Origin: a virus | Direction: 5' to 3' (one strand) | IMG/VR virus record: IMGVR_UViG_3300012954_000073 | Coordinates: 1-24,565 of that record | DNA: 24,565 nucleotides | Part shown: piece by piece, positions 14,512-21,638 of the stretch | Layout of the letters: each line of letters starts with the position of its first letter | How positions within the stretch are numbered: position 1 is the stretch's first letter | The notes under the pieces: generated by a model | The model's input: only the letters and a program-made list of their open reading frames with translations | Told to the model about the DNA's origin: nothing | Database searches by the model: none | Position numbers and translations under genes: made by a program

Positions 14512-15471
14512 TTAAGAACCAGCAGTCAATAATGTGTTATTTGAACCGCTTGGAGCAGTAACTTCAACATTAGTTCCAGTAGCTCTGAATCTCTGTACAG
14601 TGCTTGTGATTGTACCTGTTACTGATTCGTCTATACCCGGACCAGGCAAAAATCCAGGTTGTTGGTCTCCTGAATCTGCGTCTATAAGTCTAATTCTTAC
14701 TTGTAATGTAGTAGAACCTGAGTTACGTCTACCTTGGATAATAAGGTTATTTTCTGCATATACACCACCACCGCCCACTGCATCAGTTACTAAAGTTTTG
14801 TAGCTTGTAGTCATATCATACCAGCCTGTTGCATTTGTTGATGCTGAACCTGTTACTGTAGTTGTAGTGTGATTGATTTTTACTGTGCCCATACCACTTA
14901 ACAAATTACGCCATGATGTTGTTTTACTTCCTGATCCACCTGTTTGTGATAAACTTATTCTAATATCACTTCCAGAATTAAAGAAAAATCTAGCGTTGTT
15001 AGCAGTACCAAAATCTATTGTAAAGACATGTTGTATTTCATTGCTCCAATTTGTAGTTCTACTTGAGCTTGCAGATGAAATATTTTCTAATGAACCTTGT
15101 CCACTGTCAAGTAAAAATTTATTTGTGGTAATAAGTGTTACCGCGGCATCATAATCATTATAGCCTTCTGTTGTTTGTGTAAGTGATCCTACACTTGTCC
15201 CACTTGCATCAGCTCCAATAACTTGTCCAACAGCAATATTTCCTATATTTGCTCCTGAACCTGATTGGTGTGTGTTTGCTTTGTTAATATCAGTTCTTAA
15301 ATTGTCCATTTGTGCTGCGGTTACTGTGTTTCCTGTTGAAACTTGAGCACTTGTCAATGTTTGGCCATATCCAGAATTTCCAGATCCTGTTCCCATGATA
15401 TTATTTGTACGGCTTTGCAGATCGTTGTATTGTGCTGCTGTAATTGTATCACCGCTGTTAACTGTTGCCAT
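14512..15471 (-). CDS. Tail-fibre-like virion structural protein (319 aa)
   Basis: This 319-residue protein is rich in Ser, Thr, Gly and Asn with hardly any charged helices, as in phage fibre or adhesin proteins. Two similar segments near the N-terminus, GDTITAAQYNDLQSRTNNI (7-25) and GNTVTAAQMDNLRTDINKA (47-65), suggest a duplicated attachment or folding module. The rest looks beta-rich, ending in TSTVQRFRATGTNVEVTAPS. There is no cysteine and no signal peptide. It is the last gene of the structural block. A ribosome-binding sequence AAGGA lies 7 bases before the ATG, and the 29-base gap upstream holds a late-promoter-like octamer. I call it structural from composition and position; no specific fibre family is recognised. 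Confidence 0.7.
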   Translation of the reverse strand: MATVNSGDTITAAQYNDLQSRTNNIMGTGSGNSGYGQTLTSAQVSTGNTVTAAQMDNLRTDINKANTHQSGSGANIGNIAVGQVIGADASGTSVGSLTQTTEGYNDYDAAVTLITTNKFLLDSGQGSLENISSASSSRTTNWSNEIQHVFTIDFGTANNARFFFNSGSDIRISLSQTGGSGSKTTSWRNLLSGMGTVKINHTTTTVTGSASTNATGWYDMTTSYKTLVTDAVGGGGVYAENNLIIQGRRNSGSTTLQVRIRLIDADSGDQQPGFLPGPGIDESVTGTITSTVQRFRATGTNVEVTAPSGSNNTLLTAGS

Positions 15472-15497
15472 CTTTAATCCTTATATACAAACTTACT

Positions 15498-15505
15498 TAT
15501 TTAAA
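15498..15505 (-). promoter_or_regulatory. Late-promoter-like octamer (TTTAAATA)
   Basis: On the minus strand TTTAAATA lies 26 bases before the ATG of the 319-aa gene and overlaps the upstream stop. It differs by one base from the T4 late promoter TATAAATA and does not fit NATAAATA exactly, so it is the weakest of the three such sites here. Confidence 0.35.
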
Positions 15506-17009
15506 CCGCAACTTCTATCAATCTGATTCCGGCTTCATCGTCATTTACAAGACTTTTTCCAACTACACACCAAGCACTAGGAGTTGCACTATCGGGACGT
15601 AAAGCTGTAGCTGTTCCTGCAATAGGACCTGTGACTAATATATCACCTTTTTTCACCGGACCTTCTACTTTGCAAGGTACTCTACCTTTAAGTGCAATGG
15701 CTACACCTTCTATTCCGTCATTCATTAAATGTGCAGGTTCAGTTGAAACTACGCCTGCAAGTCTTGAATCACAGAATACAGTACATTCTGTAACTTCTTC
15801 TTCACCGCCAAATACTAACACAGTACCTGGCTCATAATCTTTATCAGCTGTATATTTTTCAGCTAAGTCAGCGTATTGTGCTTGTGTTGCAATACCATGA
15901 AATACTGAAGCATATATATCACCTGAACTGTTTCTAGCGGCAATAGTATTTGCAGTTGAACTTGTACTTGCAGCTCTTGCTGTCCCACCAACATCTAAAG
16001 TTTGTGAACTTGTTGCTGAACCGCTAAATGTTGTTGCATAAACTGTGCCAAACCCAGCAGTAGGACTACCAATGTTAGTAGTGTTTAATCCTGAATAACT
16101 TACTAAATTATCAAAACCTGGTAACAATGCGCCTGATTCAATTCTAAGTGGCATCTTTTGTGATGCCGATCCGTCTTGTACTTGAATGAATATTTGTTGC
16201 CCTTGCTCATTTGCAATCAAGCCTTTATCATCATCAACTATCTTTACAACTATATCATTTGAATCACCTACTGTAAATCCAAAATCACTAAAATTAACTA
16301 AACTTGAAAAATTTGCTGTACCTGTTTGAACAAAGTTAGATGCACTTACACCACCTAATTTATCTGCATTAGAAGCAGTACCAAAAAATCTATGTGCAGT
16401 TGACGTTACACCGCCTGTTGCATTAATAGTATTTTTAAGTGTAACACCTTTTCGTATTACATCAAATCCTGGGTAACTTGTTGCATCTTCAGATCCTATT
16501 GTAAATTCTATTCCACTTACAACATGAATTACTTCGTCATTAATTACTGAAACAATTACTGCTCTATTAGTTCCTACGCTATCTCTGATTGTTCTACTTT
16601 GGAATTGGGTAACGCTGTCGCCAGCACCTTGTGGTCCTACTAAGATAAAACTTGTACCGTTATAGGCGTATAACTGTTCGTTATTAGTATCCCACCAAAA
16701 ATCACCTTCTGCTAATCCTGCAGGACTAGTAGCACTTATTTCTGCACCTCCTGTAGTCCTCCATTTAGTGCCATCATAAAATTTTAATTTACTGTTTGAA
16801 CTATCAAACCACAACTGTCCACTTATTGGTTTAGGTGGTTGGTTAGCTCCTGCAAAATTTTCTAGCAAAAATACAAAATTTTCGTTTTGTATTTCACCAT
16901 AACCTGCATAATTTTTGCCAACAAGTTTAATGTCTGTAGTTTGATCAATAGTGCCGTCCTCAACTACAGTTAATTGACTTGTATCAAATCTGTTTATAGT
17001 ATACGCCAT
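15501..17009 (-). CDS. Tail-fibre-like protein with shared N-terminal module and DLAEKY-type C-terminal domain
   Basis: Residues 1-130 of this 502-residue protein carry a module found also in the next two proteins upstream: INRxD..., DIKLVGKNYAGYGE, NENFVFLLENFA, GQLWFDSSNSKLKFYDGTKW and a second WWDTNNEQLYAYNGT segment, ending LVGP. The module probably attaches the protein to a common base. The middle is beta-rich and resembles fibre shafts. Residues 379-502 (starting YADLAEKYTADKDYEPGTV) form a separate domain with GVVSTEPAHLMN and ALKGRVPCKVEGPVKKGD, a type common at the ends of tail proteins in marine phages; it resembles the C-terminal self-processing or chaperone-type domains of other phage tail proteins, but I cannot say it is proteolytic. 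A GGGG ribosome-binding sequence precedes the ATG. Confidence 0.82.
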   Translation of the reverse strand: MAYTINRFDTSQLTVVEDGTIDQTTDIKLVGKNYAGYGEIQNENFVFLLENFAGANQPPKPISGQLWFDSSNSKLKFYDGTKWRTTGGAEISATSPAGLAEGDFWWDTNNEQLYAYNGTSFILVGPQGAGDSVTQFQSRTIRDSVGTNRAVIVSVINDEVIHVVSGIEFTIGSEDATSYPGFDVIRKGVTLKNTINATGGVTSTAHRFFGTASNADKLGGVSASNFVQTGTANFSSLVNFSDFGFTVGDSNDIVVKIVDDDKGLIANEQGQQIFIQVQDGSASQKMPLRIESGALLPGFDNLVSYSGLNTTNIGSPTAGFGTVYATTFSGSATSSQTLDVGGTARAASTSSTANTIAARNSSGDIYASVFHGIATQAQYADLAEKYTADKDYEPGTVLVFGGEEEVTECTVFCDSRLAGVVSTEPAHLMNDGIEGVAIALKGRVPCKVEGPVKKGDILVTGPIAGTATALRPDSATPSAWCVVGKSLVNDDEAGIRLIEVAV

Positions 17010-17030
17010 TTATTACCCCTATTATAAGTT

Positions 17031-17038
17031 TATTTATC
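17031..17038 (-). promoter_or_regulatory. Late-promoter-like octamer (GATAAATA)
   Basis: On the minus strand GATAAATA lies 21 bases before the ATG of the 502-aa fibre gene, in a 36-base gap. It matches exactly the NATAAATA form reported for late promoters of T4-like cyanophages and differs from T4 TATAAATA by one base. Confidence 0.6.
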
Positions 17039-17045
17039 GCAATTC

Positions 17046-18980
17046 CTAAGTAACTGACACTAGTATTCTAGTTCCAGTTGAGTATGTCCAAGTACCCGCT
17101 ACGTTAGTAAATTCGTAAATATACCTTGTTGCAGTCAAACTAACAGTACCACTAGCAGTATTGCTTGCGGTTATGTCTTGTATAACACTTTCTGAACCAG
17201 TATCTGCGGCATCTCTCACAGATACAGTTGATTTTTCTAAAACACCTGTGCTATCTGGTGATGTGCTTACTGTGATTCCAATTCCAGATACAGTACTATT
17301 ACTATATGAAGTTGCTAAAATCTTTGCTACTGTCCCGTTTTCTGTAGCACTTGCATTTCTTAACAGTTGTAAAATATTTCTTATACTGTCTACAGGTCCA
17401 TCTCCGGTAAGTATATCATTAGGATCACTTAATCCTGTTACGTCTATAGGAACAATTAACGAACTTGCAGATATTTGTGTATCAACATACGCTTTATTAG
17501 CTACATCATTACCATCTGTAGGAAGTGCTACATCTATAATTTTATTATTGCTGAAACTTGTATCACCTGAAGCGTCAACTGTTAATCCTGATCCGCCAAC
17601 ACGACTTATAGTTTGACCATCTAGTTTTACATTATCAACTGTTAATTCTGCTAAAGTTCCGAAACTTGTCAAACCTGGCGCACTTGTAATTGAGCTTGCC
17701 AATGCCGTTTTAGTTAAAACAATGGCTCCTCCAATTTTATATCCTAGTGCGTCATTTTCTAAATCGATATTTTGATTACTAGTCCAAGATTCAGTAGCTT
17801 GCTTCCATGTAAAATCTTTTGAACCATCACTGCTTCTTAAAATGATTCCGCCATCGTCTATTGCACTATCATTTCCTTCTGTGCTATCATCAAGTAAACC
17901 TAGTTCAATATTTTTATCTTCCACTCGTAAAGTTGAAGCATTAATAAAAGTTGAATCACCTGCGACAGTCAAACTTCCTTGTACTTTTACATCACCGTTT
18001 ACATCTAAAGTAGCTGAAGGATTTGTAGTAAAAATTCCTGCTCTTTGTTCTGATGCATCAACATAAAAAGCATTTAAGAAACTACTTCCTGTTCTAACAC
18101 GTACAGCAAGGTCAGCATTACTTTGCTGTGTTTCTAAAATTGTAGTTGTACCTGATACCTTCAATATACCAAATTCAGTATCACCAACACCAACACTTAA
18201 ACCTGCAGCATTTTTAATTCTTATACTACCTGTTGTAGCACCGTTTGCATCTGTAGGTAAAAAGTTTTCTGCTGATCTTTGATTTCCTGAATCATCTATT
18301 AATTTTTTAGCACTTGTCGCAGTGCCTCTCCACCAAAAACCTGTAGTAGCAGTTTCTTGACTAGAATCAGCAATGTTGAAACCTTTATATAATTTTTGTC
18401 TTTTAGGAGTAAATGTATCATCTGGATCTTCACTAAGTCCTGGAATAGAATATTGTGTTGGAATAATAAATGTTTCAGGTGAATATATACCTACTAATGT
18501 TCCACCTAAGAACAACTTTAATATTGTCCTTTGAACATCAGTGGTATCTAATTGACTTGCAGTTTCAAATCCTGTCTTGCCTTGTCCTGCATCATATGTT
18601 GGTCCTACTAATACTAAATCTGTGCCATCGAACAAGTATAATTTGTTGTTTAAATTATCAATCCAAATATCACCAGTAGTTAGGTTGCTAGGCTGATTAC
18701 TGCTAACAATTGAGCCTGATGCTGCTCTAAAATTTGTGCCGTCATATACTTTAAGTCTTGTATCTTGTTTATCAAACCAAATTTGTCCTACCATAGGATT
18801 TGCAGGTTGAGATGTACTTGCAAAATTTTCTAATAACTTAATAAAATTTTCATTAAAATATTCTCCAAATCCTTTGTAATTTTTTCCGATAAGAGTTATA
18901 TCAGTAGTGGTATTATCAATAATACCATCTGTAAGATCAATTAATAACTCGCCGTCTGTTCTATTGATTCTATAACTCAT
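17046..18980 (-). CDS. Tail-fibre-like protein with shared N-terminal module
   Basis: This 644-residue protein opens with the same module as its neighbours: INRTDGELLIDL, DITLIGKNYKGFGE, NENFIKLLENFA, GQIWFDKQDTRLKVYDGTNF and IWIDNLNNKLYLFDGT. The central part has repeated-strand segments typical of T4-type long fibres: ATLDVNGDVKVQGSLTVAG, KNIELGLLDDS, GIILRSSDGSKDFTWK, and later NDVANKAYVDTQI, a signature seen in many fibre proteins. The C-terminal ~150 residues are Ser/Thr-rich. It has no cysteine of note, no signal peptide, and no lytic motif. It overlaps the upstream gene by one base (TAATG at 18980). Its role is most likely host recognition or fibre shaft; it has no collar domain. Confidence 0.82.
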   Translation of the reverse strand: MSYRINRTDGELLIDLTDGIIDNTTTDITLIGKNYKGFGEYFNENFIKLLENFASTSQPANPMVGQIWFDKQDTRLKVYDGTNFRAASGSIVSSNQPSNLTTGDIWIDNLNNKLYLFDGTDLVLVGPTYDAGQGKTGFETASQLDTTDVQRTILKLFLGGTLVGIYSPETFIIPTQYSIPGLSEDPDDTFTPKRQKLYKGFNIADSSQETATTGFWWRGTATSAKKLIDDSGNQRSAENFLPTDANGATTGSIRIKNAAGLSVGVGDTEFGILKVSGTTTILETQQSNADLAVRVRTGSSFLNAFYVDASEQRAGIFTTNPSATLDVNGDVKVQGSLTVAGDSTFINASTLRVEDKNIELGLLDDSTEGNDSAIDDGGIILRSSDGSKDFTWKQATESWTSNQNIDLENDALGYKIGGAIVLTKTALASSITSAPGLTSFGTLAELTVDNVKLDGQTISRVGGSGLTVDASGDTSFSNNKIIDVALPTDGNDVANKAYVDTQISASSLIVPIDVTGLSDPNDILTGDGPVDSIRNILQLLRNASATENGTVAKILATSYSNSTVSGIGITVSTSPDSTGVLEKSTVSVRDAADTGSESVIQDITASNTASGTVSLTATRYIYEFTNVAGTWTYSTGTRILVSVT

Positions 18981-20995
18981 TAACTTGTCCCTGCGTATAT
19001 AATATAATTAAGTGTCATGTATGGATTCATTACATTCATTGCAGTGCCTAATGTATCAGTTGTCAAAATACCACCACTATCAGGTAATGCTTGTCCTGCT
19101 CCGGTTGCATCTGGTGCATCATAGATAATAGCTTCATTATCGTTAGGAGTGCCTGATACGTCACGTATGACATAATATTGGTCACCGCTGTCACCACGTA
19201 AATCGTGTTTGTGTTCAGGTAAATTTTCAACTTGAATACTTACATCTTCACTACCGTTTTTAGCTCCGATAACGTCTGCGGCAATGTCTGTGACAACGTT
19301 AGCTGCACTGTCGCCCATATTGTCAGCACCTAATGGAAATCTTCCTCTTAAATCTGGTAATGCAAAAAATCCTTCTGTAGGATTAGCTTTGTATGTTGTT
19401 CCTATAACTGCATATAATTGTGTGTAAGCTGCTCTTGCAATTTCAGAACCATCACAAAGTAACCATCCCGACGGTGCCGCTGCGCCAGCAAATGGAGAAA
19501 TTAATCCTATAGGAGTTATCGGTACAGCATTTAATAAATTCTGCACAGAAATTTTCTTTAATCCTGTATCTCCTGAAATTCTATTTACAAGTAATTCATC
19601 ATCTCCAAAACTTGCAGACAATGCTGTCTTTCCTGCAACAATTTGGTTGCTTATTGATGTAGAAAATGTTTTTAAAGAACCACCAGTTTGTCCGTCAAAT
19701 ATAATATCTTCCGCTGCAACATCACCTGTAAGCCTAAAAGTTGTTGCAGAAGTTAACTTATCTGCAGAGCCTGCTCTACCACTTACAGTACCACTCACAT
19801 TTCCTGTTAAATTTCCTACAAATGTTGTAGCATACATATTTGCATACTTAGATGTTGATGAACCTATATTTCTTAAATTATTTTGTTCTGGTTCGATATT
19901 TCTTGTAGTAACAGTACCAGTTACTTCTACATTACCACCAACATTTAAATTTTGTGCTACACCTAATCCACCTGCTGTTCTAATAGCACCTGTGCTAAAA
20001 CTAGTGCTATTTGTTGTACTTGTATTTCTTATAGTTCCGCTTGCTAAAATATTTCCTGTTACATCTAATGCTTCATCAGGTGCAATATTGTTTACACCTA
20101 ATCTTAAATTACTGTCAATTCTAAAAGCAGTTTTAAGTGTGCCGTCATTTTTTACTTTAAAGTCCATACTTGAACCAGCAATATTATGTTGGAATACACC
20201 TGCGTTGCCTACTACACCAATATTCATTTCAGCGTTTATACCATAATTAATACCGCCATTGTTTTGAACGTTTAATGGAAAAGCTGTTGTACTTGTAGTA
20301 TCACTTCTTAAAAAATTTCCTGCGTTTACAGTGTTGCCTGCAACAATTAAATTTTCTGCTTTTTCAGCAGTACCAATGTATTTAGGAGCTCCGTCTCCTG
20401 TAATATTATTCACACTTAAATTTAAACCAGGTACAATAGTTGAAAATCCTGGAATCTTAATCTTAGGTGTAAATGTTTGTGACGCAATGATTGCTACAGG
20501 TTGAGCAGATATATCAATTTGTAAAACATTATAACTTGCATCATCTGTACCTGTAATTACTTTTGGTGATGCTCCTGTAATTAATCCATCACTAAATTCT
20601 GGTCCTACAAGCACCCATCCTGAACCTGTGTACAAATATAATTGTAAATTATCTGTATCTACCCAAAGATCTCCTGTAAGACTCTGTGCCGCTTGTGGTT
20701 CAGTAGTTGCTTTTTTAAGATTTCCTGATGGTACCCAGTTTGTCCCGTCATAAACTTTTAATTGTTCTACGCCAGGAGTTGAGTCATACCATAGTTGTCC
20801 TTCTACTGGTGTGCCTGGTTCAGTTGCACTAGCAAAATTTTCTAACAAATGTAAAAAATTTTCTGCAATAGCACTACCATACGCAGTAGTATTTCTTCCT
20901 GGCAACTTAAGAGATGTTTCTTGATTAATTGTATTATCTACAATAGTAATAGTACCCTTGTTAGCTTGATCTGTATATGGTATAGTATACGACAT
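18980..20995 (-). CDS. Tail-fibre protein with C-terminal tail-collar domain
   Basis: This 671-residue protein begins with the shared module (SLKLPGRNTTAYG, ENFLHLLENFA, GQLWYDSTP, QLKVYDGTNW, WVDTDNLQLYLYTGSGW), continues with shaft-like strands (LGVNNIAPDEALDVTGNILA, FVGNLTGNVSGTVSGRA), and ends with a phage tail-collar domain from about 494: GLISPFAGAAAPSGWLLCDG, ALPDLRGRFPLG, LPEHKHD and the terminal PYMTLNYIIYAG. This arrangement is that of short tail fibre and MdpB-like collar proteins; in T4 gp12, HxH-type residues bind metal in the receptor-binding tip, and an HKH is present here. It likely binds the host surface. A GAGGA site lies about 7-9 bases before the ATG, 3 bases after the upstream stop. 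Confidence 0.9.
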   Translation of the reverse strand: MSYTIPYTDQANKGTITIVDNTINQETSLKLPGRNTTAYGSAIAENFLHLLENFASATEPGTPVEGQLWYDSTPGVEQLKVYDGTNWVPSGNLKKATTEPQAAQSLTGDLWVDTDNLQLYLYTGSGWVLVGPEFSDGLITGASPKVITGTDDASYNVLQIDISAQPVAIIASQTFTPKIKIPGFSTIVPGLNLSVNNITGDGAPKYIGTAEKAENLIVAGNTVNAGNFLRSDTTSTTAFPLNVQNNGGINYGINAEMNIGVVGNAGVFQHNIAGSSMDFKVKNDGTLKTAFRIDSNLRLGVNNIAPDEALDVTGNILASGTIRNTSTTNSTSFSTGAIRTAGGLGVAQNLNVGGNVEVTGTVTTRNIEPEQNNLRNIGSSTSKYANMYATTFVGNLTGNVSGTVSGRAGSADKLTSATTFRLTGDVAAEDIIFDGQTGGSLKTFSTSISNQIVAGKTALSASFGDDELLVNRISGDTGLKKISVQNLLNAVPITPIGLISPFAGAAAPSGWLLCDGSEIARAAYTQLYAVIGTTYKANPTEGFFALPDLRGRFPLGADNMGDSAANVVTDIAADVIGAKNGSEDVSIQVENLPEHKHDLRGDSGDQYYVIRDVSGTPNDNEAIIYDAPDATGAGQALPDSGGILTTDTLGTAMNVMNPYMTLNYIIYAGTS

Positions 20996-20998
20996 TTA

Positions 20999-21613
20999 TT
21001 ATTCCTCAGCTAAGCCAGAAAGACTTTGAATTCTTACAGTGTAATCAATTTGCACAAGTCTGTTTAATGACTTTTGCACAGGATGGAAAATAACATGCGT
21101 CAAAAGATCTCCTGTACCGTTTGGATTCCAACCTTTTAATCCTAGTTCATCAAATACATATAAACTATCAGCACTTGATGCTGTATCAAAAGCATCTTGT
21201 CCACTAGGTTCACCATAATCTAATAAACAAGTTACTAAAACATCTGTATAGTTTGTACCACTTACATGTCTAATATCAATTTTGTTTCTTACAGGATCTA
21301 TATTATTGATGCTTCTATCATCAACAACTTTAGTATAAGTTTGATTATATAAACTTGCATTTGTTCCTGTAGAATTAGGAGTTAGATATGTAATAATACC
21401 TGTTGGGTCAACGTTTGTTCCTCCATTTCCAAAGCTCATTTCGTATATCCAGCCTTGTCCTTGGTTTGCAACACTTCTTGCTAACGCTACACTCATATTC
21501 TCATAATGAATCGCATTGCGTTTGTTTACAAACACTTGTTGATTCTCAGGATCAAATATCTTTATATGTCCTTCTATAAGAATACCGCTTTTATCTTTTA
21601 ATACATCTGTCAT
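20999..21613 (-). CDS. Virion structural-type protein of T4-like marine phages (204 aa)
   Basis: This 204-residue protein has no cysteine motif, signal peptide or membrane segment and looks beta-rich: GILIEGHIKIFDPENQQVFV at the start, then VALARSVANQGQGWIYEMSFGNGG, a TDVLVTCLLDYGEPSG stretch, YVFDELGLKGW and a conserved-looking HVIFHPVQKSLNRLVQIDYT near the end. I recognise the general style of small structural proteins found next to fibre genes in T4-like marine phages but cannot assign a T4 counterpart. It stands between the large structural gene and the collar fibre gene. A late-promoter-like GATAAATA precedes it by 17 bases, and GTAGGATAG before the ATG provides the ribosome-binding site. 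Confidence 0.65.
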   Translation of the reverse strand: MTDVLKDKSGILIEGHIKIFDPENQQVFVNKRNAIHYENMSVALARSVANQGQGWIYEMSFGNGGTNVDPTGIITYLTPNSTGTNASLYNQTYTKVVDDRSINNIDPVRNKIDIRHVSGTNYTDVLVTCLLDYGEPSGQDAFDTASSADSLYVFDELGLKGWNPNGTGDLLTHVIFHPVQKSLNRLVQIDYTVRIQSLSGLAEE

Positions 21614-21630
21614 TTTCTATCCTACATTGT

Positions 21631-21638
21631 TATTTATC
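21631..21638 (-). promoter_or_regulatory. Late-promoter-like octamer (GATAAATA)
   Basis: On the minus strand GATAAATA overlaps the stop codon of the large structural gene and lies 17 bases before the ATG of the 204-aa gene. It is identical to the octamer at 17031-17038 and matches NATAAATA. Confidence 0.55.
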
